A stretch of DNA of 64,000 bases from Monosporascus cannonballus (GCA_004154925.1 QJNS01000082.1:124001-188000), one strand, 5' to 3'; shown: positions 37,354 to 51,100, numbered from the stretch's first letter. Notes: generated by a model from the sequence alone, not told the origin. Numbers and translations: made by a program.

Positions 37354-37773
37354 ATGCCTGTATGTTCGTATTGTCCTCGTTGCGGTTTATCTTTTTATCG
37401 CGCTTTTTTATCGGATTTCTTCCGTTATAAGGAATGTGTAATACGGAACCAGGGCTTTTATGACGTTAACGGCCTTTTTACTTCTTAGCTTGAAAAGTTT
37501 ATTTCTAACTACCTTAAGGCTAAAACGGAATTTGAAAAGGTCGAAAAAAAAGCGGAACAGGCATAAGCCAAAGTTCGCCGGCTTCGAAAACTAAAGAAGT
37601 TATGGGCCGATCGTATAACGCGCATATTATCTCGTGGTTTCCAGTCCTTGGAAAAGTTGGATAAACTGGAACGCAAAAAACGGATAAAGGCCACAAAGGC
37701 TACGCCAACGTCGTCCATTACTCCTTTCGACTGGTTCACCATCGCAGCTGCAAATTGGTTAACTACTAATTAG
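37354..37773 (+). pseudogene. Antisense Cys-rich/coiled-coil ORF of the gypsy element
   Basis: Copy A is transcribed from the minus strand, yet the plus strand near its 3' end holds a 139-codon frame from ATG 37354 to TAG 37771, broken by only two stops (codons 45 and 71), each one C-to-T change from CAG or CAA. It starts MPVCSYCPRCGLSF (Cys 4, 7, 10, and another Cys at 28), followed by a highly charged helical stretch FEKVEKKAEQ and KVRRLRKLKKLWADRITR, then SRGFQSLEKLDKLERK and a C-terminus with DWFTIAAANWL. Fungal databases, as I recall, contain many unnamed proteins of this design with a Cys cluster and RRG..SLDELEALEE-like helix. Function unknown; low stop density in RIP-damaged DNA argues that it was a real gene. 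Confidence 0.6.
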
Positions 37774-40700
37774 AGGACCTTTGATCTTGCCGCTTTCGAC
37801 GTTGTTGGTAAAAATTCTTCAATAAACGCTGGGTATTTATAAGATTCTTAACTGGCTTCCAGGTATTTTCGAAATTTAGGTGCTGTTTCCACTTAATTAG
37901 ATATTAGGTAGATCCATTTTTTTTTCGCATATCGAATATTTTCTCCACTTTGTATGCTTATTCGTTTTTCACCTCCATATCGTCCTATATCGTGTGCACT
38001 TTTATGGTATCTGCTGTTAACTTGAACAAAAAAATATGAAAAATTGGATAGAATTTAATTTTTGATAGGAGTTCTAACTGGTAATTATTTTCTGAAATTT
38101 TTCTGGCGACCTTATATAATTCGATATACTTAAAATCGAGTTTTTTACTGGATCTTTTTATCTGGATGTTTTTGATAACGAAATAAACTATCTCTCTCTT
38201 TTCAAAGGTTAATCCCTTTAACCTTTTTTAGTTATAGTACTTATTTATCTGGTTACGTACGAATTCCAGTTCTATTTTTATCTCCTGATGTAATTATCGT
38301 AATTGTTCTGACGTAAAAATTGCTTTAACATTAATTGGACCGTTATCGCATATTTCTTTATAAACTTTTAGAATAAAACCAAAATTTGCGTTCGCAGGTA
38401 TTATTTTGATACTTTCGTAATAACTAATGTTATACGCTAGTTATGCGATTAATAACTTCTTAACCTAATTATTCTATTTATAATTAATGTAATACCGGAA
38501 GTAAATTTCTAAAGTTTAACTTGTTCGTTTTATTTATCTATCTATCTAAGGTTTAAATATGCTGGATAACTTGTAATTTAAGCCGATTTGTGCTATAAGG
38601 CCTTGCTTAAACTTAGATACGAATATCGATTTTCTATTTAAAATAATTTATATTAATAATTCGTATATACTAAAAATATATCTGAAAAAAATATTTCTTA
38701 TTTGTTCGGCATTTATATCCTTATAATATAGTAACAAATAAGAAAATTTCGTGAATCGGTCGACGGTTACGAAAATGCTATCGTAATATATTCTTATTGC
38801 TGGATTTTCTAATATAAAAAATTTAATAATGAAATCGAATATAACTAAATACCATAATCGCTTTACGATTATAAATAATTATAATTCTCCGTATGGTTTA
38901 TGTCGTCAAATCTTTATTCTGGCGCAAATATCGTATTACCGTATGATTTTTTGTACCGTTAATTTTATTCTAGGAAAGGAACATTTGCATTAAAGTCGTT
39001 TTAGAATTTTATGGATTCCTGGATATCTATATAGCTGGTATTCGTATATCTTATTCGTTCTCTGGTTTTCTAGAAAACTGTCGTTATATTATTAGATCTT
39101 CTGATGCATATCAAAAGGTACTGCCCGAATTGTTGCAATTTATCGTAAGCGTAAATATCCTTTTGTAATAATATCAAAAATTATATAGCTGATTTTGACC
39201 AATTTCTTTTCGAAGTTCGGTCGTTTACTTAAAGTATCTGCTCTGCCGTTTTCTAATCCCTTTTTGTAAATAATAACGAAATCGAAATTCGCTAATTCTT
39301 TTACGTAACGAAGTTATCGTCTTATAAATTCTCTAGTCGTAATAAATCGGGTAAAATTTTGATAATCCGTATAAACCTTAACCTAGTACAAATTTCCCTT
39401 TAAAAAATACCTAAATTTCCGAAATGCTATAATAATAACCATAAACTCCTTATCTAAAATACTATAATTAAATTCGGTTCCTTTGAACTTATATAAAAAA
39501 ATATAATAAGGTGCAATTTGCCTTAATTATTTCGCTATCCGATTATTATACCTAATACGTAATCCGAAATATGGGTTTTTAACTTAACGAGGCGGTTTAA
39601 ATCGTATATAATTAATACTAGCTTACTAATAATTATATCCTTAATATTCTAAAACGCTTTTTTATTTTAAACGTCTATTTAAACTTTTTTTTTCGTAAAA
39701 TTCGTTAAAAATATTGTTATTTTATTAAAGTTTCGAATGAATTTCCTATAGTAATTAGCGAATCCAAGGAATGCCTATACCTTCTTAACTATCGTTAACA
39801 TCTGCCATTTTATAATTGCAAAGATTATCTTGGGGTTCATCCTAATATATCCTAAAGTAGTAATATATCCTAGATATTCCATTTTTCATTTATAGAATTA
39901 ATTTTTTTTTGCGTTAACAAATAGCCTTACGTCCTATAAAATTTAAAAAATTTTATAAACATATTTTGTATATACTTTTTTATCTTTAAAAAAATGAAAA
40001 TATTTTCGAGATAATATACGACGAAAATATCGAAATATTCCCGTAATATATAATTTATTATTCGTTAAAAAGTTATTAATACGTTCGTAAATCTTATTAA
40101 TATAACCAAATACTTAAATACTCCGTATTTTGTTTTAAAAAATATTTTTTATTCGTATCCTTCCTTAATCCTAATAAGGTTATATCCATTTTTAAGATCG
40201 AATGCTATGAACTGTTAAGTTCCGTAAAATCGGTCCTTTATTTCCGTAATTATGGGTAATAATGTTCGATTTTTAATAATAATATTGTTTAATTATCGAT
40301 AATTAACCATAAGTCGTAATTTTCCGTTCTTTTTTAGTACGAAAAATATCGAGTAATCTGCTGGTAAGTTTAAAGATTAAATTTATTCTTTTTATAATTA
40401 ATTTTCCGGGTACTTCTTAAAAGTACGTAACTTATTTCCATTAAGATTATAAATAAGATAAAATTTCGTCGAAAATCCTTTTTCAAGGCTTATTTTATAA
40501 CCTTATTCGTTATGTTCTAATAATTTCGTATTAAGCTCCTTTTTAAAAAGCTATTTATATTTATAATATTGCGATAATATATTAATTTGATTTTTTAATT
40601 CCTTAAGTTCTTATTATTATTTTAGATTATTATTTAATTATTTTAATTTCGCTTTGATAATAATAATAATATGTCGTACGTTTCTTTAATGCTCGTTTTC

Positions 40701-42204
40701 TTTTTTATATTTTATTTCTTTGGGTAATAAGGTTTTTGTCGTATCCTTATGCATATATTTATTATTATTATCGATCAAGTATTAAGATTTTAATTTCTTT
40801 TTCTTTTATTTATTAATAAAATATAAAACGAACTTTACCTGGCCAATTTTTTTATTAATTAAAATTCCGTATTGACGTATCTATAATAATCCTAAGATCA
40901 TATCGTAATTTCTAAATAAAACAATATCGAAATCGATTATTTGGTATCGTCCTTAAATTAAAATCTCGAAGTGATTAATTTCGTATATAATTTTTCCGTT
41001 ATCGTAAACGAATTCCTAACCTTTGGCATTTGTCGTTATATAAGGTTTTAACTTATATCTCCATAGCAATTTGAACTTATTGACCATATTTGGTACAATA
41101 TAATTCCCGCTCAGAGCTCCGTAATCTACAATTGCAGTATATTAATGCGTTCCGATTTGTATGTCCAAAGTAATACGGTCGTTAACGTTTCCTATCGTCG
41201 CGTTTAAAGCCTTTTTTAAGAGTTTCTTTTAACTTCTTTAGGTTTCGTTATTTTGCAATATTTTTGTAAGTAACTTTTTTTAATTCCTATTTGAATTTGT
41301 CGAATTTTACTTATATTTCTTCGTTTAACGCGTTAAGTTGCTATATTTATCGTTATTGCCGGCGTACTATTCCTTTAAGTTGTATTAATTATTTCTAATT
41401 TTTTTGCTGTTCCATTTTTTATTAAATAAATTGTTTTTTTCTGTTTGCAACTATATCCTATTATATGTTGTCCTGGCTGTTATTTTAAAGTTCTTTTGTA
41501 AATTTATATATTTCTTTTTAATAACTTTCCTTTTTTAGGGATTTATAATAAATGTTAATTGAAAATAAAAATCCGTAATAATTTTTTGGTAATGTTTTTT
41601 TATTATGCGCTCGATTAACTTTTTTTCCGTTGGGTGGTTGCATTATTTATAATAACAAAAGGGGTTTTTTGCGGGCATTGCTTTTTTTCGGACCAGCTTT
41701 TTACCTTAGCTAGCTGCTGGATATCTCCTGGAGCTATGGTTCGAAGCTGTCGATATCACTGTTTATCGTTTTTGTTATTTCCGGTACGGTTTAAAAAGCC
41801 GAATTTTTCGTAATATATACGGGTAATTCGTTCGTAAATATGCTGTTTTTATTTTTTGTAATCGGGATATTCTTGTTGTTAACAATTTATGGCGTATATT
41901 TTGCCATATCGATCAGGGATTCCGGGACAGATTTTTTTTGTCCAATCCTAATATTCGCGTAATTATTTTCGTAGCGCTTTTTGCTATGCTTACGATATTT
42001 ATTAAGCTAGCTTTATGGCTTTTTGTATTCCTTATTAAATTTTTTATCGTAATAGTCTCTGTTAGACCTTTTGCTTAGAGCCTGATACGTACTTAGCTTG
42101 GATTATGTTAATAATTTTGTTATCGTTTTTTTGGTTATTTTTAAATTGTCCTTTAGGTATAGGGGTCCAGTTATCTTGTCGTGGCTTTTTGGGTTTTCTG
42201 TGTT

Positions 42205-42246
42205 TATAAGCTTTATGTCCTATTTTGCCATAATTAAAACATTTAA
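42205..42246 (-). pseudogene. Gag zinc knuckle of copy A
   Basis: Reads CFNYGKIGHKAYK on the minus strand; the second Cys of the CX2CX4HX4C knuckle is Tyr, a RIP-type change. Plus-strand ORF 42098-42442 is its shadow. Confidence 0.7.
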
Positions 42247-43095
42247 TCTGGCTCTAATCTTGTTTATGGGTAGCGCCAAGTTCCATAGGTTCTGGCGCCG
42301 TTTCGTAAGAAATAAAGGTTGTATTTTGTTTTTTTCTTTGGTTGGATTTTTCTTCCGAATACAGGGCATATTATTTTTTTTCTTGTTATTTTTTAAATTA
42401 TCGATTATTAATTTTAATTACTTTTATAATATACCGATATAAAGTAATTAATTGTTTAATCCGAATAATCCTATTTTTTATATTATTTTTCAGCCTTTTA
42501 TAAAATATATTAATAAGGGCGTTAACTTTGTCGTTTTTTTATCCGGCCTTAGCTGTAAAATTTTTGAAAGTTACGGCACATTTAAATATAATTCTTTTAT
42601 CGGAATTATAAAAGTTATTAAGCCATAAATTATTTTTTATCCGGATTACGGAAATTATCGTATACTTTATTTTCAAAATTAATATAAAGTGAAAAAGTTT
42701 TATTAATAAAACTTTCCTTATCCGGTTTTCTTATTTTTAAAATATTTCTTATAATGGGCTTAAATTAATTAGCCGCATTTTTTGAGATATATTTTTATTA
42801 CTAAAATTATATCCGCTAAATTATTAAGGTTTAAGAAACGAAAATAAATTCGTATTTATGTTAAAAAAGTTTAAGGATTATTTTTCTTATTATAAGGTTT
42901 TAACTTTTTAGGTTTTATACGGGCAAAAAAAAGTTAAGCAAATGGCGTAACCCTAAGTTATCGAACTTCTTTTTCCAATTCCCGAATTTATGCTTAAAAT
43001 TATTAAATAAGGGTTTTCTAAATATTAATTAATATTTTAATAATGTTAAATATTGTTCAAAGTTTAACGGTATTATTAAATAAAATTTTGTAACG

Positions 43096-43470
43096 TATAA
43101 CGGTTAAACGGTTTAACCAATTATTAAACTTTAAGTTAATAAATTTATATTAATAAAAGTATCGTAAGAATTTAAGTAATATATATAGTAACGTATTACG
43201 TATTGTAATATTAAAAGTGCTTTAAGTAACGATATTATATTATAAATTAAAATTATTTAAATTATAGAAATAATAAACGTATATATTTTTCTTTTTTTTG
43301 GCTTAATTATTCGTGATTACGCCGTTAGTGGTAATCACGATTACTTGGGATCACCTTTGATCACTAATGATCACTGGCTTGGCAGTGATTACTGTTACGT
43401 GACCCGGGAGGTGGCCCGTGTGCTCTTTGCCTAACCGTTTCTTGAGACCGGAGCTTGTCGGGTCGTAATA
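43096..43470 (-). repeat. Right LTR of copy A
   Basis: Outer part (about 43310-43470) is GC-balanced and contains repeated TGATCACT-type units around 43345-43375 next to an ACGTGAC site; the inner part is AT-rich. The U3 core resembles that of copy B, not that of the left LTR. Confidence 0.8.
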
Positions 43471-44694
43471 GTACGGCTCGGATTATTACAATCTGTCGTA
43501 AGCGTAGATGTTCTTTTGTAATAATGTTAAAAATTATATAATTAACTTTAATTAGTTTTTTTTAATATTTGGTTACTTAAAATATTTACTTTGTTGCTTT
43601 TTAAGCCTTTTTTATAAATAATAACGAAATCGAAGTTCGCCAGTTCTTTTGTATATTTTAATTATCGTCCTATAAGTTTTTTAATCGTAATAAAACGAAT
43701 AAGATTGTAATAATCCGTATAAACTTTAATCTGATAAAGATTTCTCTTAGGTAAATATTTAAACTTCTTAAAGGGCATAATAATGGCCATGAACTCCTTT
43801 TTTAAAATGCTGTAATTAAGCTTTACTTCTTTTAACTTATATAAAAAATATAATAAAGTATAATTTCTTTTAATTATTTCGTTATCCGACTATTACGTTT
43901 AATATATAATTCAAAGCATCGATTTCTAACTTAACGAAGCAAGTTAAATCGTATATAATTAATACTAGTTTATTAATAATTATATCCTTAATTTCGTAAA
44001 CCGCTTTTTTTTGTTTCGAGCGTCCATTTAATTTCTTTTTCTTTTTTAGTAAAGTTGGTTAAGAGTATGGCTATTCTGCCAAAGTTTCGGATAAATCTTT
44101 TATAATATTTAATAAATCTAAGAAATACCTATACCTCTTTAACTATGGTTGGCGTTTGCTATTTTGTAATTACAGCGATTTTCTTGGAGTTTATTCTAAT
44201 ATATTCTGAAATAATAATATGTCCTAGGTATTCCACTTCTTAGGTGTGAAATTAGCTCTTTTCTGTGTTAACTAGCAGCTTTACGTCCTATAAAGCTTGA
44301 AAAACCTTATAAACGTGTCCTGCATATATTTCTTCTATTTCTAAAAAAATAGAAACGTCATTAAGATAATATACGATAAAAATATCAAGGTATTTTCGTA
44401 ATATATAATTTATTATTCGTTGAAAAGTTACTGGTGCGTTCGTAAGTCCTATTAGCGTAACCAAATATTCAAATAATTCGTATTTCGTTTTAAAAGCTGT
44501 TTTTTATTTATATCCCTTGCTAATTCTGATAAGGTTGTACCTGTCTTTAAGATCGAATGCGGTAAACTATTGGGCTCCGTAAAAATCATCTTTCATTTCT
44601 GTGATCAAGGGTAACGGTATTCCATCTTTAATAGTGATATCGTTAAGTTGTCGATAGTCCATTACCAACCGTAATTTTTCGTTCTTTTTTAGTA

Positions 44695-45481
44695 AGTCGG
44701 ACCCCCCCCTCACGCCCCACCTCCCTAACGCTTCACCATGTTTTCATACAAATCGTCGAAATCTCTACATTTTTAAAAACCATTTATAAATCATAGAAAT
44801 ATGGTAAAATTAAAAGATTTCCATTTTTATTTACGATTATACACTGCGATTATATAAAAGATTAAAATAAAAATAAATTAAAATTCCTTATGTAATAGAT
44901 TTAACATTATGTATTAAAATCGATTTTATCATACATTTTACTAGTAATATTAATATTTTAATAATTAATTAAATAGCATAGTAATAAATATAAGTTTTTA
45001 TTATTTCATAATTTATTACGTAAAGTACTGATAAACGAAACTATATAAGTTTATACCTAATAAATAAAAGGTTATAGTTATATATAGGAAAAGTGGAACA
45101 GATTTTACTATATAAAAATACCTAAAAAGGTTTAAATATTTATATTACTACCGAAAACGCCGGTATTAAAAAACGATAAACTGCATAATAATACTGCTAA
45201 AGTAATGTTTATATTATAAAAAAATAGAAATTCTGGTTTTATTATTGATTAAGATATTTAAATTATTATATCTTAATAGATTTTCTAAGAATTTATATAG
45301 GAAAATGTTAAGAGAAAAAACTTTATGTTTAACCGTTTATCTATTAAGGTTATTATTAAAATTACTTTTCGACACTGAAATATTATTTTTGTTAATTAAT
45401 TATTAATATGCGATTTTGTCGATTTTGTATAGGAAATGGTGGCGCGTTGGGAGAGTGGAGCGTGAAGGAGGGGGTCCGACT
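44695..45481. mobile_element. Non-autonomous TIR DNA transposon (Tc1/mariner-Fot1 type)
   Basis: Inverted ends of about 47 bp begin AGTCGGACCCCC on both sides and are flanked by TA (44693-44694 and 45482-45483). Copy A keeps the empty site (GTTCTTTTTTAGTACGAAAA near 40327-40346), which confirms both edges and the TA duplication. The ends are GC-rich but the roughly 690-bp centre is AT-rich with no transposase frame. TA target and TIR start suggest the Fot1/pogo group of fungal Tc1/mariner elements; that assignment is inferred. Confidence 0.85.
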
Positions 45482-47321
45482 TACAAAGAACATAAAATAT
45501 CCTGCTAATAACTTGAATGGTCGAATCTATCCCTTTTGTAACTTATTTTCTAGGTATTCTCGGAATGCTCGTAATTCGTCTCTATTCAAATTATAAATAG
45601 GATGAAACTTAATTAATAAACCTTTTTTAAGAATTATCTTATAGTCTTATTCGCTATATTCTGGTAGTTTTATATCTAATTTCTTTTTAAATAATTGTTA
45701 ATATTTTTGGTATTATAATAACATATTAATCAAATCTTTTAACTTCTTAAGCTATTGTTGTAAGTTGTTATTTAATTGCCTAAATCTTGCTCTGATAATA
45801 GCAACGATGCGTCGTATTTTTCTTTAATACCTATTCTTTTTTCTGTATTTTGTTTCTTTAGATGATAAGGTATCTATCGTATTCTTATACCTGTACTCGT
45901 CGTTATTTTTGATCGAATGTTAAAATCTTATATCTTTTTTCTATTTATTAACGGAATATAAAGCGAATTTCACCTGGTTAATTTTTTCGTTAATTAAGAT
46001 TTTAAAATAACGTATCCATGGTAATCCTAATATTATATTATAATTTCTAATAGAACGATGTCAAAATTTATTATTTGGTATCGGTTTTAAATGAAAATCT
46101 CGAGGTAATTAATTTTGCGTAGGATTTTTTCGTTATCGTAAACGAATTTCTGATTTTTAACATTCGTAGCTATGTAAAGTTTTAACTTATATCTTTATAA
46201 CTGTCTAAGCTTATTAACTATATCTGGTATAATATAGTTTTCGTCTAGAGTTTTGTAATTTACTATTACGGTATATTAGTATGTTCCGATTCGTATATTT
46301 AAGGTGATAACGTTATAAACGGCTTTTATCATCGCGTTTAAAGCTTTTTTTGAAAGTTTCTTTTAACTCCTCTAGGTTTTGTTATCCTACGGCTTTCTTA
46401 CAGGTAACCTTTTCTTTTAACTTCTTTTCGAATCGATCGAATTTCTTTTGTATTTTTTTATATAACGTATTAAATTGCTGTATTTGTCGTTTTTGCCGGC
46501 GTATTTGAGATTTAAGTTATATCAATTATTCTTAATTGTTCTGTAATTCCTTGCCCTATTTGGTAACTTGTTTTTTCGTATAGTGCACAGTATCCCATTA
46601 GGTTTTTTGTAATCTATCGGCCTCCTAATAGAGTTTCTGAATAAACTGTCGAATTTCTTTTTTAATGTTTATTTCTTTTCGGGGTCTGTAGTAAACGTTA
46701 GCTAAAAATGCAAGTTTGTGATAAACTTTTAGTAATGCTTTTCTACGGTATGCTGGATTAACTTCTTTTTCGTTTAATAATTATATTATTTATAGTAATA
46801 AAAACGGTTTTCCTGCAGGTATTGCTCTCCTTTTCGTCAACTTTATAACGTTATTATTTCGTAAATATCATCTTTTAGGATGATAGTTCGAATATATCGG
46901 TACCATTATTCGTTATTTTTATTCTTCTCAGTTTGGTTTAGAAAATTAAATCTTTTATGATATATGCGCGTAATTTGCTAATAGATTAATTTTTTTTATT
47001 CGTAGTATATGGAACATTTTTATCGTTTACAATAAATAGCATATATTCTGCTATATCGATTAGGGGTTCTAGGATAAATACTTTCGGTTCAATTCTAATA
47101 TTCTTTTAATTATTTTTTAAAGCGTTTTGTTGTTCTCGGAATATTTTTTGGACTAGTTTTTGAGCTTTTTGTATCCTTTGTTAGATTTTTCGTTATAGTA
47201 GGCCTGGTGCATATTTGGCCCGGATTATATTAATAATTTTATTATTATCTTTTTGGTTTTCTTTAGGTCATTCTTTAGATATTAGGTTTTACTTATTTTA
47301 TCGTAATTTCTTTGGTACTCG

Positions 47322-47363
47322 GCATTTAAAAACTTTATGTCCCATTTTACCACAGTTAAAGTA
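47322..47363 (-). pseudogene. Gag zinc knuckle of copy B
   Basis: Reads YFNCGKMGHKVFKC on the minus strand: the second Cys, the His and the last Cys of CX2CX4HX4C are kept and the first Cys is Tyr. Confidence 0.75.
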
Positions 47364-47861
47364 TTAGATTTAGTTTTAATCTTTTTTTAAACCGTTCCCG
47401 GATTTATAGATCCTGGTGCTATACCGTATAAGGTAGATGATGTATCTTTTTTTTTCTTGATTCGCTAATTATCCGCCGTATTTAAGAATGTATTATTCTT
47501 TTTTTCCATACGTCGTTTATATAGCTTAATATCGATTTTTAAAATTTTTGTAATATATCGATTTAAAGTTCTAGGTTGTAAAAACTTGATAATCTTATTT
47601 TTAACGTTATCTTTTAGTTTTTAGTAAAATATGTCGATTAAATTGTTACTTTTATTATTAATTTATTCTGCTTTAATTATAAGATTTCGAAATATAATCG
47701 TATATTTCGAAATAGATTCTTTCTGTTATAATTATAGGATTTGTTATATTGCCGTACGTTTTTCATCTAAATGTTCAAAATTGGCCTTTAATTTTTTTTC
47801 GAAGTTAACGTAATCGCAGAAAAAAACCTTAATAATCTTTTTTTAATCTGTTTTAGTATTC

Positions 47862-48163
47862 TGTCATGGCTCAACGAGCCACGGTCTCTAGAAACGATCT
47901 GTCATAATCTAACCACAAATGCGCGGTGGGGCGGGTTACGTAATGGATGATTAACTTATTGGTGGTAAGCCAGTGAGCCGGATTATTAATTTACTGATAA
48001 TAAGCCAGTAAGCCGGATTATTAATATATTGGTAATAAGTCAGTTAATAAAAATAAGATATATATACTTATTAATTTCATAATTTAAATTCCTATAATAT
48101 TCTTATTAATATAAACTCGGTAATTTAAAGTTTAATAATTAATTAAATTATTAAGCTGTTATA
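47862..48163 (+). repeat. 5' LTR of element C, internally deleted
   Basis: Starts TGTCATGGCTCAACGAGCC. Compared with the 3' LTR it lacks about 100 bp between two CTTAAAT copies, as expected for deletion between short direct repeats. The first 90 bp are nearly free of RIP changes. Confidence 0.85.
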
Positions 48164-51100
48164 CGTTATAAACATTTATTTAATAATACCGTCAAATTCT
48201 GAATAATATTTAATATTGTTAGAAAATTAACCAGTATTTAGAAAACCCTTATTTAATAACTTTAGGTTCGAATTCGGAAATTGGAGAAAAAAATTCGACA
48301 ACTTAGGGTTACGTTATTTACCCAAGTTTTTTTCGCTTGCATAAAGCCCAAAAAGCCGGAACTTTATAATAAAAAAAGTAACTTTTAAATTTTTTTAATT
48401 TAAATACAAATTTATTTTCGTTTTTTAAACCTTAATAATATAGCGCATATGGTTTTAGCAATAAAAATATACTTAATAAAAAATACGGTTAATTAATTTA
48501 AGCCTATTATAAAAAACCTTTTAAAAATAAAAAAATCGGATAAAAAAGTTTTTATTAATAAAATTTTTTACTTTATATTAATTTTGAAAATACGTAATAA
48601 TTTCGGTAATCCAGATAAAAACAATTTGCAATTTAGCAATTTTTGTAATTTCGACAAAAAGGATTTATATTTAAATACGCCGTAATCTTTAAAATTTTAA
48701 TAATTAAACCAGAATAAAAAAATAATAAAACTTATACTTTTATTGACACATTTTATAAAGGGTTAAAACATAATGTAAATAATAAAATTATTTAAATTAA
48801 ATAATTAATTACCTTAAACCGGTATATTACAAAAATACTTAAAATTGATAATCGACAATTTAACAAACGATAAAAAAAGGATAATACGTTTTATATTCAG
48901 AATATAATAAGTCCAACTAAGGGAAAAAACGAAACTTACTCCTTATTTTTTATAAAACGGCGCCAGGACCTATGGAATTCGGCATTACCCATAAACAAAA
49001 CTAGAGCTAGTTTAAATACTTTAACTATAGCAAAATAAGATATAGAGCTTATAAATATAAAAAACTTAAAAAATTACGATAAGATAATAAAACCCTTATA
49101 GCAGAAAGATAATCCAAAAATAATTTAAAAAACGATAACAAAATTATTAATATAATTTAAATCAAATACGTATTAAGTTTATAATAAAGAATTTAATAAG
49201 GACTATTACGATAAAAAGTCCGACGAAAAATACGAAAAACCAAAAAGCTAATTTAATAAATATTACGAATATAATAAAAAGCATTATAAAGATAATTACG
49301 TAAGTATTAAAATTAAGCAGAAAAAATTTGTTTCGGAACTTTTAATCGATACGGCAAAATATATGTTATATATTGTCGACGACGAGAATATTCCGGTTAC
49401 GGAAAATGGAAATAATATATTTACGAACGAATTACTCGTATATATTATTAGGGATTCGATTTTCCAAACCGTATCGGAAATAACAAAAATAATAAATAAT
49501 AATATTAACAATTTTGAACAATAACCTTAAAAAATATCTAATAATTAGCCGAAATAAAAAACTAACTTGAAAAAATAATGCTTATAAAAAAACACTTTTT
49601 GTTATTATGGATAGTAAAATTATTAGACGGAAAAAAAATAAATTTAACGCATAATAAAAGTATAAGGCTAAAAGATTATTATAGATTTTTATTTTCAATT
49701 AGTATTTACTATAAATCCTTAAAAAGAATTACCCAAAAAAATACGTTAATTTTTCAATATCTTCGGAACGATATTTAGGATAATAAATAATAAAATATAA
49801 TTATAAATATAAAAAAAATTATTTAATAAAAAAGGCATTATAACGAAATTAAAAATAATTCCTTTAATTTAAAGGAATAATACGCCGATAATAACAATAA
49901 ATATAATAACTTAACGTATTAAATAAAGAAATATAAAAAAGGTTCCATAAATTCAAATAAAAATTAAAAAAAAGTTATCTATACAAAAACTGCAACATAA
50001 CAAAACTCAAAGGAATTAAAAGAAATTCTTTAAAGAGGCTTTAAACATAACGATAAAAAATATTAATAACTTTATTACTTTGGATATATAAATCGGAACA
50101 TATTAACATATTATAATAATAAATTACGAAACGTTGAGCAGAAATTATATTATACCAAATACAATTAATAAATTTAAATTATTATAGATATACAAATTAA
50201 AACCATATATAGTAATAAATGTCGAAAATTAGGAATTCGTTTACGATAACGGAAACATTATACGCGAAATTAATTATTTTAAGATTTTTACTAAAAAACG
50301 ATACCAAATAATTAATTTCGATATTGTTTTATTCGAGAATTACGATATAATCTTAACATTATCATAAATACGTTAATACCGAGTTTTAATTAACGGAAAA
50401 ATTGGCTAAATAAAGTTTATTTTATTTTTTTTTAATAAACGAAAGAAACAAAATTAAGATTTTAATATTTAATTGATAATAATAACAAATATAAGCATAA
50501 GGACATAATAAAAACCTTATTACTTGAACGAATAAAATATAAAAAAACGGATATGAAAAAATACGACATATTGTTATTATTATTAAAGCGAAACTTAAAT
50601 AATTAAATAACGATTTAAAATAATAAAAATAACAGCCTTAAAAATTAAAAGATTTAATTAATATATTACTGCAATATTACGGATATAAGTAACTTTTCAG
50701 AAAAAGGTTCGATACGAAATTACCGGAATATAACGAATAAAATTATAAGATAATTTTTAAAAAAAGATTTTCGGTAAAGTTTTACCTTATTTACAATTTT
50801 AACGCAAATAAATTACATATTTTTAAAAAAGATATCTGGAAAATCGGTTATAAAAAAGATAAATTTAAATTTCGAAATTATTAGTAGGGTATCTTATATT
50901 TTTCGTACTAAAAAAAATAGAAAATTGCAACTTATGATTAATTATCGATAACTGAACGATATCATTATTAAGAATCGAATATTATTATCCTGAATTATGA
51001 AAATAAAAAACCGATTTTATAAAGCTAAATAATTCATAATATTTAATTTTAAAAATAGATATAACCTTATTAAGATTAAAACAAATACAAATAAAAAATA

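Larger units (their letters stand above)
36851..43470 (-). mobile_element. Gypsy LTR copy A, probably a recombinant
   Basis: Minus-strand element with LTRs at 36851-37203 and 43096-43470. Pol blocks include FFVLKKNGKLRLMVNYR (about 40290-40343) and a damaged catalytic box YLEN (40002-40013). The Gag knuckle reads CFNYGKIGH near 42220-42243. The two LTRs differ in their U3 cores and the flanking 5-mers do not match (CTAGA left, GTACG right). The left flank is gag of element D, while the right flank is pol of copy B. The ends therefore probably come from different copies joined by recombination or deletion. Confidence 0.8.
43471..47856 (-). mobile_element. Gypsy copy B, main segment
   Basis: Minus-strand pol and gag of an older copy. 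The left end is cut inside pol at the LTR of copy A: position 43471 corresponds to about 39117 in A, so the 3' third of pol and the 3' LTR are absent. The reverse transcriptase is relatively well kept (VLKKNEKLRLVMDYRQLND at about 44638-44694) and its catalytic box reads YLND (44357-44368). The Gag knuckle is at 47322-47363. The copy is split by a TIR transposon at 44695-45481 and by element C at 47862; gag resumes at 54377. Confidence 0.8.

Noticed and set aside
42098..42442. 114-codon plus-strand frame
   Set aside because: Same position in copy A as the frame above in the left element; antisense shadow of gag.
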